From a virus: 50,372 bases of DNA. Numbering within the stretch: the stretch's first letter is position 1; the number at the start of each line of letters is the position of its first letter. Shown piece by piece: positions 15,878 through 25,053 of the stretch. A model generated the notes under the pieces. That model did not search any database. It was not told the origin of the DNA and worked only from the letters and a program-made list of their open reading frames with translations. A program made the translations under genes and the position numbers. Location of the stretch: positions 1 to 50,372 of the IMG/VR virus record IMGVR_UViG_3300023179_000160; one strand, given 5' to 3'.

Positions 15878-16432
15878 TTATACTCCTGATTTACCGGGTT
15901 CGAGAGTCTTTGTAAGAGGAGACGATCCAACGACACCGCTTGTTGTGTGAGGTGACGTTGTTCCCGTGCCTGGAGCAGCTGGGACGTAATTGGGTTTAAA
16001 GTCTGCAGGAGAAAGACCTGGGTCGACGTCCTTGTCGATTCCTTGTGCTCTACCTGGTCCTGGAGATGAAACGTCGGGAACATATGCATTCGACGGATCT
16101 CCAGGATTTTTCCACTCAACGTCATTTAAATTGGGAACAGAAACAGTTGAAGTCCCTTGATAATTTAAGTTGACTCCTTCAGGAAAGATTGAAGAATCTC
16201 CTGCCTGCTTTCCATCGGCAGGAAGCAGTCCTCCAACTCCATTCGAGACATTTGATGTCGCTCGAGCCACTGCAGCAGCTGCAGCAGCCGAATTTGAAGA
16301 CGGTTCCTGACCACCATAAAAAGCTCCGGCGTCGTTAGGAGCCTTCTTGTTGAAGAGCTTCCAGAGAAGAGTGTTTCTAGCACTCGCCTTATCGACGTAC
16401 ATTGTATATCTACCTTTTCCTGGTCCGCTCAT
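15878..16432 (-). CDS. Hypothetical structural protein (184 aa), Gly/Pro/Ser-rich
   Basis: GGGAG precedes the ATG. It starts MSGPGKGRYTMYVDKASARN, then RNTLLWKLFNKKAP, followed by an alanine tract and long disordered Pro/Gly/Ser segments including VSSPGPGRAQG. A related SPGP segment ends the small protein at 23103-23405. Its position in the head block, between scaffold and the leader-bearing proteins, makes it a likely minor head component. No family function is known to me. Confidence 0.65.
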   Translation of the reverse strand: MSGPGKGRYTMYVDKASARNTLLWKLFNKKAPNDAGAFYGGQEPSSNSAAAAAAVARATSNVSNGVGGLLPADGKQAGDSSIFPEGVNLNYQGTSTVSVPNLNDVEWKNPGDPSNAYVPDVSSPGPGRAQGIDKDVDPGLSPADFKPNYVPAAPGTGTTSPHTTSGVVGSSPLTKTLEPGKSGV

Positions 16433-16467
16433 GACTTAAACTCCCTATTATAAATTAAAAATAAAAA

Positions 16468-16713
16468 TTAGATTTTCTTTGAGAGACGCTTCTTTGTCTC
16501 TTCAATCTTGGCAAGACGACGACGAAGTCTTGATTCTTCAATCTTGAGTGCCTTCATGAAGTCGATGTGCTTCTCAGCAGCCTTGTCTGTTCCGAACTCG
16601 TCCGCGTCGACCTCTTCTGTGTCCTTGGCGCGCTTGACGGTGTCTTCCATGTCACCAAACTTGGCGACTTCTTCTTCAATGATTCTGCGAAGTAATTGAG
16701 ATGTAAGCTTCAT
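16468..16713 (-). CDS. Small charged protein with capsid-targeting-like leader (81 aa)
   Basis: Begins MKLTSQLLRRIIEEEVAKFG, with the shared amphipathic leader ending I-E-E. The rest is a charged helix: DFMKALKIEESRLRRRLAKI is coiled coil with a lysine-rich tail. GAGGA precedes the ATG. T4 has small prohead core proteins (gp67, gp68) in this part of the head operon, and this may be an analogue. That is inferred from size, charge and place. Confidence 0.68.
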   Translation of the reverse strand: MKLTSQLLRRIIEEEVAKFGDMEDTVKRAKDTEEVDADEFGTDKAAEKHIDFMKALKIEESRLRRRLAKIEETKKRLSKKI

Positions 16714-16764
16714 ACTAAATCCTCATTATGGTCTAAGCGTAAGTATGCATATTTTTAAAGAATT

Positions 16765-17199
16765 TTATTTCTTTGTTGGCGATCCCATGAATGCAAGTGA
16801 AGCCCATTTTGAAGTAACATCATCTCCAAATAGGTCTTCTGGGTTGGCCTGAGAGACAACTTGTTCAACAAGTCCTCCTCCTGCCATTGGAATTGAATTT
16901 TTTCCTTCACCGGCTTGTAAAAATTTTGGAAGAGTAGATGCTGCAGTATCAGCAAGAATTGACTCCAAAATTTTATCTCCACCTGATTCTCTTCTGATGG
17001 CCTCTTTTAGCTGAGGTGTCTGCTGAGGGAAATTCTGACGTGGAGCCTGTCTCTTGTGACTGTCAGAAAGAGACGTTGAAACAGGAAATTGAGCCTTTGT
17101 AGGAAAAGACGAATGTGTCTTTTCTCCGAGGCCTTCACTCAGCAATTCAACTAGACACTCTTTGACAATATTTTTAAGATCAGACTTAGAAATCTTCAT
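16765..17199 (-). CDS. Small head-block protein with capsid-targeting-like leader (144 aa)
   Basis: Starts MKISKSDLKNIVKECLVELL, matching the shared leader with V-K-E at the predicted cleavage point. The middle is polar and disordered (QAPRQNFPQQTPQLKEA). The C-terminal part has ADTAASTLPKFLQAG, VVSQANPEDLFGDDVTSKWASLAF and ends MGSPTKK. GAGG sits 6 nt before the ATG, and the gene lies 8 nt from the protease stop. It may be an internal head protein; no specific family recognised. Confidence 0.68.
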   Translation of the reverse strand: MKISKSDLKNIVKECLVELLSEGLGEKTHSSFPTKAQFPVSTSLSDSHKRQAPRQNFPQQTPQLKEAIRRESGGDKILESILADTAASTLPKFLQAGEGKNSIPMAGGGLVEQVVSQANPEDLFGDDVTSKWASLAFMGSPTKK

Positions 17200-17207
17200 T
17201 AGTTACC

Positions 17208-17819
17208 TCACTTCTTAGACGACAAGATGTCGTTTACTATACGATCTATTCTGTCAGACTTATTGAATATATTGCGTAATTCTTTGGAATTTATTGTTCT
17301 ACCCTCAGGAAGCATGAATGCACCAGGAGTTGAAGGCTCTGAGACGTAGTCCCAGCAGATGAGCTGGAAATCGTCCTGAACGATGTGATAATCGCCTTGC
17401 TTCTTGACGGAACCGACGCCGCGCGAGGAGATTCCGAGTTTGACTCCGCTCTCGACGAGAGACTGAAGGATCTTGCCTGAAGGTGTGTCAAGTAGTTCGA
17501 CTGTTCCATATACGACGCCGCGGTCGAGGTAGGCCTCCTTAATGACGTGTGACACATTCTTGAGGTTGACCACGGATGAGTCCGGGTGGTCCAACTCACC
17601 GAGAGCACGGTTCTCAGCGATGAACTTCTGATAGTTTCTAATCTCTCTTTCAAGAACGTTCATCGGATAGATGCGACCGTTCTGATTGAGCGTGTCGGCC
17701 TTCTGAAGGATGCCCTTCATGACGACCTTGCCGTTGTTCTTGTCCCGAGACTCCTTGATCATGTCAGGAGTGTAGTCGAAGACCTCGTATGAGTTGAGTA
17801 GTTTTAGATCCTGTGCCAT
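17208..17819 (-). CDS. Prohead maturation protease, T4 gp21-like
   Basis: 203 residues from the ATG at 17819. An upstream in-frame ATG exists, but AAGGAG is correctly spaced only for this one and removes a 23-nt overlap. The motif ALGELDHPDSS holds the predicted catalytic His (about residue 78). LGISSRGVGSV holds the nucleophilic Ser (131-132). Both are hallmarks of the herpesvirus-type assembly protease fold used by T4 gp21. It would cleave scaffold, capsid and leader peptides after hydrophobic-x-Glu inside the prohead. It lies between the portal block and the scaffold, as in T4. The last 40 codons are AT-rich while the catalytic part is GC-rich. Confidence 0.9.
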   Translation of the reverse strand: MAQDLKLLNSYEVFDYTPDMIKESRDKNNGKVVMKGILQKADTLNQNGRIYPMNVLEREIRNYQKFIAENRALGELDHPDSSVVNLKNVSHVIKEAYLDRGVVYGTVELLDTPSGKILQSLVESGVKLGISSRGVGSVKKQGDYHIVQDDFQLICWDYVSEPSTPGAFMLPEGRTINSKELRNIFNKSDRIDRIVNDILSSKK

Positions 17820-17823
17820 GACA

Positions 17824-18678
17824 TCACTCCTTCGTTTCCAGCTCATCTCTGAGCTTTGAGTAGAGCATGAAGCGAGTCACCGTCTCGTCGTCCACGAGCT
17901 CGAGGCTCTCGCCGAGGAGAGTGCTCTTGGTCTCCTCTAACTTGTTCTTAAGATAATCGTTTTGAACTTCTGTCTCGTAGCCGTCGATGAGGCTCACGAG
18001 CTCGGACTTGATCTCCTGTAACTTGAGCTTGATGGAGGTCTGGTCCTCTGAAGCAGTCGAGTAAGCATATGCTTTTATGAGAGACTTCTGTTGTTCATTG
18101 AGAACACCGTTGTATTTCTCATTAAGTTTCTTTGTCATAACTTTCATGAGAAGGCGTGCAGTACCAGAAGTGTCTTCAGAAATTGTCGAATCTTCTTTTT
18201 GAACCTTCTCGGTGACCAAATGTTTCATGATCTGATCTTCATATTGAGCCACCCTGTAAAGATCTTTATTGTCTGAACGCCATTCATTTAAAAGAGTTTG
18301 AATTGTTGCAAAAGTTCTATATTCTCCGATATGATGATCATAAAAATTTTCATCATTAAGAACGTGATTTATGTTTCTAATAAGAATAGATTTTTCTCGA
18401 TCAAGTTTGTCTGAATCAATTTTTGAAACTGCATTTTTAGCTTCACTTAATATTGATGCAGCAGTATGCTCTGACGACACTGTTGTCTTTGCAATTGAGT
18501 TCATGAGCCGAAACTCTTTATAGAGCTCAGTTCCGGGCTTAAAATGACGCTTTAAGATTTTTAAAGCCGAAGATGATTTCTTTTTATCATCTTCAACAAT
18601 AGATCTTGAGATGGTCCTCACGAGAAACTCGTAGATGAGGAGGCTGTTTCTTCTCTTGTTATGCTTGCTGGCGGTCAT
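17824..18678 (-). CDS. Alpha-helical protein between portal and protease (possible prohead core protein)
   Basis: 284 residues, almost fully helical and charged, starting MTASKHNKRRNSLLIYEFL. Landmarks are LKILKRHFKPGTELYKEFRLMNSI, ILIRNINHVLNDENFYDHH and a C-terminal ETVTRFMLYSKLRDELETKE. It ends 1 nt from the portal start region and is followed by the protease. T4 places its core proteins gp67 and gp68 in this interval, but no sequence similarity is evident to me. Base composition alternates: GC-rich ends and an AT-rich middle (about 18060-18600). Confidence 0.68.
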   Translation of the reverse strand: MTASKHNKRRNSLLIYEFLVRTISRSIVEDDKKKSSSALKILKRHFKPGTELYKEFRLMNSIAKTTVSSEHTAASILSEAKNAVSKIDSDKLDREKSILIRNINHVLNDENFYDHHIGEYRTFATIQTLLNEWRSDNKDLYRVAQYEDQIMKHLVTEKVQKEDSTISEDTSGTARLLMKVMTKKLNEKYNGVLNEQQKSLIKAYAYSTASEDQTSIKLKLQEIKSELVSLIDGYETEVQNDYLKNKLEETKSTLLGESLELVDDETVTRFMLYSKLRDELETKE

Positions 18679-18679
18679 T

Positions 18680-21600
18680 TCACTTGCTCCCGTCGTCGTC
18701 TATTATGAGGACTTCTTTGTGTTCGCGTGCGTCGGCCTCATTGAAATTATCTGATTCTTTGAGGATTTGTGCTGTTTGATCAGTATTTTTAACAAAATTC
18801 TTAAATCTGTTAGACTGAACCATCTGTCTTAATGACGAAACTACATCGTTGCCTATAGGTGTTTTGTAAATGGTCCGGTTGGCAGATTCTCCAAATGGAT
18901 TTCTTACATAAGAAGATGTCCACTCTTTGTCGTAAGGGTCAGAATACGATTTGTTGTCATAATCAGTCATCTTTTTTAAGTCAGGCATGTGAGTTTTTGC
19001 AGGCCCATTGTGACGTATTCTGGATCTGTTATAGAGGGCTCTATCAAGCTGACGTTGCGCCTTAACAGGAACTTCAACGTCCTTAAGTGAAAACTTAACA
19101 GGGACATCTTCGTCATCAGGATCGTCTCCGGCCGTCAATAGGTCGAGGTAAGGATTCTTTTGAGTTGCATCATCTCCTGCAAAGAGATCTCCACCTTCTT
19201 CCTCACCTTCTGCACCGCCGGCTTCGGCTTTTTCTTCACCCGTCTCTTCTTCTGATCCACCAGTTTCTTCTCCACTGCCGCCAGCAGGTTCAGCACTCTC
19301 AATTGCTTGATCGACCAATTTTTCTTTAAGGCGCTGATCATCAATTTCCTTGCACTGATCATCATTGAGGCCCCAGATCTCCTTGCGAATGAACTCCTTG
19401 GACATCTGTCCTTCGGGCGCTGAACCTGCAATCTCGAATTTGGATCTCCACAGTTCAAGTTTCTGTTGCTGGGCAACAGTGGATGGGTTAGACATACGCA
19501 GGGCAAAGTTCTGTAAATCTTCAGAATCAAAGCCATGGGCATAAAGGTGAATAATAGCGAGTTTATTCAGCTCAGCCACGATTGTCTTCTGAATAACGTT
19601 GATCGTGCGAGAGAACCTGATGTCTTCCTGGGCGAGTGTGGCCTTGCTGGAGAGGGCTTCATCGTAACCGAGGTAGGCACGAGGAATCTTGAGGGCTGCG
19701 AAGAGCTTCTTCTGGATGTAAGCAACATCTTCTACTGCCGCAGTGTTTTGTCCACCTGCAAGAGTGTCGATGCGAGTGCCGGAATCCCCGCCTCTGACGG
19801 GGATGAAGTAGTCCTCATCGACAGAGAGAGGATTGTAACGAAGATCAACTCGCCCCGTGTTTCTGTCGATGACCTGAGAGGATCGAAGGTTCTTCCTCTG
19901 TTCCTCAACGTACATGGGAACGTTCTCGGGAGGAATGTTGGCAACATCGATGTAGAACACTCTTCTCTCGGGAGCTCGGACAACGCGGTACACCAACATG
20001 GCATCCTCGATGAGGATCAATTGGCGCCAGATCCTGCGTGCCGGTTCGATGATTGATGAACCGTAGGGAAGGAACATGTCGTTGCCGAGGAGGCGGAAGT
20101 GGGTGACTTCCCAGTTCTCTAAGGTCCTGTTTCCGAGAGTGACCCAACGGTAACGGACCGCCATGGGGTCGTTTGGATCGTAGTTCTCTTCGCGCTCTAT
20201 CTCATTGACGGGAATGGGAAAGGCACTGATCACACCGTGCTCAGGTGACACGTCGTTGTAGAGGAACATGTCTCCGTACTTGACGAGGTTGCGAACCCAA
20301 GAGCGGAGGTTGAACTCCACGTTGAGCGTGTTGTAGAAGAGGTCTTCTAGAATCTCTCTGATCTTCTCGTTGTCCGAGTAGATGTGGAGGACACGACCCT
20401 TTTCGTCCTGGGCGCAGTTGTGAACAAAAACATAAGAATGATTGTGAGGATTTGTGGATGCTGCAAAATTATGCCAGTTCCTTACTTCAAGGTCAAATAC
20501 ATCTTCTACACCGTCTTCTTCAATGGAAATTATTCTATGATTGGTTCTAGAAAGATAATCGTCCCAATTCTTGTAACCGCTATTTTCAAGTGCAACGTAT
20601 GCTTGCTTTCGAGTTATTCCAATGTCTCGACATGCTTTTGACAAAAAACGACGAAGATCAACAGATTCTGGTTGACACTTTATCCAATCTCTGATATTAC
20701 CAACTATTAATTGGGAATCAACGACATATTTCTTTGACCATTTTTTAATACCAAAGTCGGTCATCAATCGCTTCATATCTGTGTCACGAATCGGAATTTC
20801 TGAACAAACTTGTTTTTTGCTCTTTCCGGACATGATCCAGCAAATGATTTGATCTTTCGACACGCTTCTTATGAAATCAGGTCTCCAGCGACCATTCTTG
20901 TCGCCAAATATCTTTTCACCTTTACCGTACATTCCGTTCTGTGAACCTTTGCGTCCAAAAAGACGTTTTTTAGTTTCAGTATCGTAACTGGAAAATACTT
21001 CATTTCGTCGTTTCAAGAAAAAATCAGTAAACCCGGGCGTTTCATGTAGTCTTTTTGCATGATCTTTGAAGATTCCTGTCATCTTTTCAGCATACTTGCG
21101 ATCAACTTTCCACTTGTAAGAGTTGCTTGAAGCATGTAGTAATTGATGATCCTTTCGAGACATAAAACTAAGATTTGAAGGGTTGTTGTTAAGTTTGTTA
21201 AAATCTGCGTGATGAACGACGCCTTTCTCGTTAGGATTCGTGTGTTCTGCGACAATCCTATGTGTGTATTTCCATCCTGAAGATGTTAAAACTTTTTCAT
21301 ATCCGTCTAACTTGTCTCCAAATGCTGTAGAAGATGTAGACGTATGTAAAGATCTAATACTGTCTCCGACTTTTAGATCTCTTGCATGAACATATCGACC
21401 GTCACTGAAGAGAACCCTATGGTTGTCAGTCAGCCTAATGTAAGTTCCATCGTCAAATGTAAACTTATAGAGTTTCTTTGTTCCTGTCTTTACGGCGTAC
21501 GTAGCATGCCCAGGAACTATTTCATTTTTCTCTAGATCGTATGAGTAGACCCAAAAATCTTTTTTTTCCTCTTCATAAATCTGTTTAATTGTCGGTCTTG

Positions 21601-23056
21601 TTCCATCAAGAAGAGGAACAACAGTGTCTCCGGATAGACAAGTTTCATCTGCATATATATCGAGGGCGGCTGCCAACTCAGGAGTGTTGTGAGAGATGAC
21701 AGTGTCTGTTGCAAAGTTCTTGTAACCATCTACCGTGAGGTCATAGAGAGGAATCACACCGTGAGGTTCCACGGAGACGACTTTGAGGTTGTCATAGGAA
21801 GACGAGAAGTCTGAGTAGTTCTTGTAACCTCTCTCTTTGACTCTTCCCTCAATGACGTGAACTGTAGTCCCTAAGGACTCTGCTAACTGTTTGTTCGACA
21901 TTCCCTTAGAAAAATGCGAACATATTTTATCAAAGGTAATTGATCTGACATAACGAGGATTCTTCTCACCTCTGTTGTCCCATCCACCGTTGCACCAGTC
22001 TGGGTTGTATGCACGGGCAAATGTTTCGAAGTTCTGGTAACCGTGCTTGCGAAGTCTGCATTTGATCACGTTTGGATCTGTGTCAAGAACTTCGCACATC
22101 TTGCGAGAGTTGAAACCTGTCCTCTCTGCAACTTCGAGGATCCTTCCGAATGTGATGTCTTTTCGCTCGGCGGGATTGTTCTCGGACATGAACTTTGAGT
22201 GGTTCGCCTTAAACTGTTGGATCCACTGAGAGTTGCCTTCTGACCACTTGACACCGTTAATGATCTTGGAATGAAGTTCTCGATGTGCCTCTTCGGTCAT
22301 GACCTCGAGGTTCTCAGGTCGATTGTCGTGCTTCACGAAGTTCCTGTGATGGACCACCTCACCCTCATCAAGAGGAGAACCCTTGATCATCTCACCGATC
22401 ACTCTGTGCTCAGCGACCCATCCGTTCATCTTGGACCGCCTGTCCATTGTATAGATCCATCGATAACCTTCTCCCTCTTCTTTGCATCCACTGAAGAGGT
22501 CTCTCCTGTAGAAAGGCATCATCGCATCGCCAGGTTTGAGGTCCTCAATCTTGCAGAACGTCCCATCGCGCTTCATTAGGCGATGATTCGGAGTGCCGAT
22601 GATCTTCTGACCATTGTCAAAAGTGACTGTGAAAGATTCATCTACTCGAGTCTGTCGGGCTTGCTTTCCAAGTGCAGGGACGATCCTCTGCAGGTTGTGA
22701 TCATAAGCATACACGAGGAACGTGTGGTCAGGCCTTCCTTCGCATTCTTTTGCAAGTTCCGTGAGAGTCTTGTATCCACCCGGAACTGCAATCTTTGTGT
22801 CACCATGGAGACAATATTCCATCTCTGCGAAATCTTGATATCTCATCAATCTCTCAGACAAATTGTACGCGTTCGCCGTGATGGTGGCGTATGTGGGTGC
22901 CATCGACTTCTGAAAGAGGAGGGCACCAGAGCTCTTTGTCTTGTCAGCAACTGCTATGGTAGTGTCGAGCGCCCTGATCTTTCTCTTGACCACGGGACCA
23001 CTTCTGAATAACTTTGTGAGCTTCTGAAAGAGGTTTTGTTCTTCTTTTTTCGCCAT
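18680..23056 (-). CDS. Portal protein, T4 gp20-like, interrupted by two inteins
   Basis: 1458 codons. Removing the inteins at residues 82-457 and 473-880 leaves a mature portal of 674 residues. Joined exteins read YQDFAEMEY-TPELAAALDIYADET-CAQDEKGRV, a conserved T4-type portal stretch. Downstream come LRSWVRNLVKYGDMFL, FRLLGNDMFLPYGSSIIEPARRIWRQL, YRVVRAPERRVFYIDV and YLGYDEALSSKATLAQEDIRFSRTI. All fit gp20-type portals, which form the dodecameric DNA channel. The C-terminal end has an acidic Gly/Glu tail near mature residues 470-530. Splicing must occur twice to make a functional protein. It lies between terminase and prohead core genes. Confidence 0.93.
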   Translation of the reverse strand: MAKKEEQNLFQKLTKLFRSGPVVKRKIRALDTTIAVADKTKSSGALLFQKSMAPTYATITANAYNLSERLMRYQDFAEMEYCLHGDTKIAVPGGYKTLTELAKECEGRPDHTFLVYAYDHNLQRIVPALGKQARQTRVDESFTVTFDNGQKIIGTPNHRLMKRDGTFCKIEDLKPGDAMMPFYRRDLFSGCKEEGEGYRWIYTMDRRSKMNGWVAEHRVIGEMIKGSPLDEGEVVHHRNFVKHDNRPENLEVMTEEAHRELHSKIINGVKWSEGNSQWIQQFKANHSKFMSENNPAERKDITFGRILEVAERTGFNSRKMCEVLDTDPNVIKCRLRKHGYQNFETFARAYNPDWCNGGWDNRGEKNPRYVRSITFDKICSHFSKGMSNKQLAESLGTTVHVIEGRVKERGYKNYSDFSSSYDNLKVVSVEPHGVIPLYDLTVDGYKNFATDTVISHNTPELAAALDIYADETCLSGDTVVPLLDGTRPTIKQIYEEEKKDFWVYSYDLEKNEIVPGHATYAVKTGTKKLYKFTFDDGTYIRLTDNHRVLFSDGRYVHARDLKVGDSIRSLHTSTSSTAFGDKLDGYEKVLTSSGWKYTHRIVAEHTNPNEKGVVHHADFNKLNNNPSNLSFMSRKDHQLLHASSNSYKWKVDRKYAEKMTGIFKDHAKRLHETPGFTDFFLKRRNEVFSSYDTETKKRLFGRKGSQNGMYGKGEKIFGDKNGRWRPDFIRSVSKDQIICWIMSGKSKKQVCSEIPIRDTDMKRLMTDFGIKKWSKKYVVDSQLIVGNIRDWIKCQPESVDLRRFLSKACRDIGITRKQAYVALENSGYKNWDDYLSRTNHRIISIEEDGVEDVFDLEVRNWHNFAASTNPHNHSYVFVHNCAQDEKGRVLHIYSDNEKIREILEDLFYNTLNVEFNLRSWVRNLVKYGDMFLYNDVSPEHGVISAFPIPVNEIEREENYDPNDPMAVRYRWVTLGNRTLENWEVTHFRLLGNDMFLPYGSSIIEPARRIWRQLILIEDAMLVYRVVRAPERRVFYIDVANIPPENVPMYVEEQRKNLRSSQVIDRNTGRVDLRYNPLSVDEDYFIPVRGGDSGTRIDTLAGGQNTAAVEDVAYIQKKLFAALKIPRAYLGYDEALSSKATLAQEDIRFSRTINVIQKTIVAELNKLAIIHLYAHGFDSEDLQNFALRMSNPSTVAQQQKLELWRSKFEIAGSAPEGQMSKEFIRKEIWGLNDDQCKEIDDQRLKEKLVDQAIESAEPAGGSGEETGGSEEETGEEKAEAGGAEGEEEGGDLFAGDDATQKNPYLDLLTAGDDPDDEDVPVKFSLKDVEVPVKAQRQLDRALYNRSRIRHNGPAKTHMPDLKKMTDYDNKSYSDPYDKEWTSSYVRNPFGESANRTIYKTPIGNDVVSSLRQMVQSNRFKNFVKNTDQTAQILKESDNFNEADAREHKEVLIIDDDGSK
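20417..21640 (-). mobile_element. Portal intein 2 (408 aa) with HNH homing domain
   Basis: Starts at Cys 473 (CLSGDT). Block B is LTDNHRVLF. Block F is VFDLEVRNWHNFAAS. It ends VFVHN before extein Cys. HNH signature: VVHHADFNKLNNNPSNLSFM with a later H-x3-H. A NUMOD-like SQNGMYGKGEKIFGDKNGRW segment and a repeat ending GYKNWDDY follow. It is AT-rich compared with the flanking extein, which suggests independent arrival. The insertion point is 15 residues after intein 1. Confidence 0.93.
21686..22813 (-). mobile_element. Portal intein 1 (376 aa) with HNH homing domain
   Basis: Starts at Cys 82 (CLHGDT, block A). Block B is GTPNHRLM. Block F is LYDLTVDGYKNF. The end is VISHN followed by extein Thr. 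The central part has an HNH signature VVHHRNFVKHDNRPENLEVM with a later His. After it come two related helix-turn-helix-like repeats ending GYQNFETF and GYKNYSDF, probably for DNA recognition. All class-1 splicing residues (Cys1, block-B His, penultimate His, terminal Asn, +1 Thr) are present, so it should splice and cleave. Confidence 0.93.
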
Positions 23057-23102
23057 TTTTCTATTGCCTCTCCATTAGGGAAGAGGCCCTTGGTGTTCTA
23101 CT

Positions 23103-23405
23103 TTACACTACTTCTTTCTTCTCAGGTTTAAGAGTCACCTTTTTTGGACCAGGAGAAGTGACGTCAACATACTGCATCGGCGATGCAACAACTCTCTTCA
23201 AGAGCTGCTCAACTCCGTCGAGGTTTGATCCAATCTCTGCCTTGACCTTCTCACTGGCAGACTCCTTGAAGCTCTCTATTGCATTGAGGAGCTTTGTGGC
23301 TCCACTCATAATTTTAGAAGCAGAATCTTCATCTGCTCCCTCGTAAATGTTCTGCAATTCCTCTTGAATGATCTTCTTAAGTCTCGATATACCGATCTTG
23401 GCCAT
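23103..23405 (-). CDS. Small head protein with capsid-targeting-like leader (100 aa)
   Basis: The frame opens further upstream, but the ATG at 23405 has AGAGGA before it and avoids overlapping the terminase. It begins MAKIGISRLKKIIQEELQNI, with the shared leader and I-Q-E at the cleavage position. Then come helices (SKIMSGATKLLNAIESF, LDGVEQLLKRVV) and a tail VDVTSPGPKKVTLKP. It sits between terminase and portal genes. It may be a packaged internal or prohead core protein. No known family assigned. Confidence 0.7.
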   Translation of the reverse strand: MAKIGISRLKKIIQEELQNIYEGADEDSASKIMSGATKLLNAIESFKESASEKVKAEIGSNLDGVEQLLKRVVASPMQYVDVTSPGPKKVTLKPEKKEVV

Positions 23406-23436
23406 TTTGTCCTCTGGTGCGAATATATGTATCTGG

Positions 23437-25053
23437 TCACTTAAAGAGCCAAGAAAAATCTGAAACATCTACGTGTTTAATGTCTTCCGGCTTTCTTGGC
23501 TGATGCAATCTGTCAGGCGTAAATCCTTGTATTTGTGCATTGGGGACAGGTCTTACCTGATTAATACCACCAGGTAGATCATTTATTTTTCTATTTCCTA
23601 CGGCAGTAGCTTTTAGCATTGCCATCGCCATTTCCATTCCCTGCTCATTGCTCGAAGAGTCGCCTAATGATATCCATACACCTATTGCAAGGCTCATGAT
23701 CAAATCATCGTGGGCATCTTTTGAAGCTTGAGCTTTTGCACCGTTCCAAATGAATGCCTGCAATTGATCGTAAAGTCTCTGAGAATATGTTTTCAGACGT
23801 CCATTTCTTATTGATTCTTCAAGTTTTGCAAGAATTTGATTTCTTGTTTTTGCCTGCGTAGAAAATCCAGGAAGAGCTTCTGGGTCTTTTGGCCTGTAGT
23901 CAAAAACATTTCCTCCGCTTGAAGAATAATAAAGTCTTGGGTAACCTTCGTCTCTCAGCTTAACGCAGGTAAAATAACCGAAAGTGTTTTGCTCTGGACA
24001 AATTAAGGCGTCATTGTATCTTTTTCCATAGTGAGAAAGAATGTCAGCAAGCCTATCGGGAGGAATTTTTCCCATAAATTCTGCACACACTTCACATGTC
24101 TCATAATCTATGACGTGAAAAGTAGAAAAGTCAGAAGAGTCACCTCTGGCAACATCAGAAGATATGACGTACCTTCTTCCCATTTCTGGGTTTTTCCATA
24201 CCCAGACTCCATTTTGATGTCCTTCTTTTGAAATTGGTTGAGCTATTGAGGCTCTCAATTTTTCAAAATCTACGGGCTGTAAAAATGTGTCTCCCGAAGA
24301 AACGAAGTCACAAAGAAACTCTTGGGCTATTTGTCTTTTTGTTAAGTTTCTTGTCTCTTTGTCGAACCATGCTTGATCATGTTCTGGATGCACATCCCAT
24401 GAAAGTCTTATGGGATTAAAGTCGTTAGCACCAGTTTCTGCTTCTGTCCACAGCTTATAATATTGTCCTCCAACTCCGTTAGGTGTTGATAGAATGATAG
24501 CAGAACCACCAGTAGACAGTGTTGGATAAAGAGATGTCCAGATTTCATCAAAGTCTCTGATGAATGCCGCCTCGTCGACTATAAGAAGAGCCAAAGCTTC
24601 AGAACGACCTGCGTCTGGAGATGTTGGAACGGCAGTAATAGAAGATCCGTTATCGAATCTTATAGATTGTTTTGTTGGTTCAAATTTAGTAAGAAGAAGC
24701 CACGGAGGAAGCCCGTCCAGCATTGTCTTCACCTTCTTGATGAAGTTGATTGCTGTGTTGAGCTTTGTTGCGATGACAAGGATGTTCTTGTCCTTCTTGA
24801 AGATCGCATACCAAACGACATAGGCAGCAGAAACCGTGGAGAGTCCCAGCTGCCTAGACTTTAGAACAATATTAAAACGATGTTGCTGAAACTGCTTTAC
24901 ACAGTCGTCCTGAAAACCATATGTTTCAAAAGGAATAAGCCCTCTTAATTGATGTTGGATCTTGCAATACTTCTTCATGAAGTATGTTGGATCTTTACCG
25001 CATTTTAATATCTCGGCGACTACTGCTTGTCTTGACGGTGTACCAGTTGTCAT
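23437..25053 (-). CDS. terL: Terminase large subunit (DNA-packaging ATPase/nuclease)
   Basis: 538 residues. The adenine and Walker A region is VLKSRQLGLST (63-73), a deviant Walker A with the lysine shifted upstream, as in many phage terminases. Walker B is LALLIVDEAAF (154-163). The coupling motif is LSTPNG (about 188-193). RNase H-like nuclease motifs follow: SSDVARGDSSDF, CPEQNTFGY and DAHDDLIMSLAIG. All catalytic elements of a T4 gp17-type motor are present. It overlaps the stop of 25050-25439 by ATGA. No intein is present. The Walker A segment (about 24690-24860) is GC-richer than the rest of the gene. The C-terminal 70 residues form a Pro-rich tail. Confidence 0.95.
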   Translation of the reverse strand: MTTGTPSRQAVVAEILKCGKDPTYFMKKYCKIQHQLRGLIPFETYGFQDDCVKQFQQHRFNIVLKSRQLGLSTVSAAYVVWYAIFKKDKNILVIATKLNTAINFIKKVKTMLDGLPPWLLLTKFEPTKQSIRFDNGSSITAVPTSPDAGRSEALALLIVDEAAFIRDFDEIWTSLYPTLSTGGSAIILSTPNGVGGQYYKLWTEAETGANDFNPIRLSWDVHPEHDQAWFDKETRNLTKRQIAQEFLCDFVSSGDTFLQPVDFEKLRASIAQPISKEGHQNGVWVWKNPEMGRRYVISSDVARGDSSDFSTFHVIDYETCEVCAEFMGKIPPDRLADILSHYGKRYNDALICPEQNTFGYFTCVKLRDEGYPRLYYSSSGGNVFDYRPKDPEALPGFSTQAKTRNQILAKLEESIRNGRLKTYSQRLYDQLQAFIWNGAKAQASKDAHDDLIMSLAIGVWISLGDSSSNEQGMEMAMAMLKATAVGNRKINDLPGGINQVRPVPNAQIQGFTPDRLHQPRKPEDIKHVDVSDFSWLFK

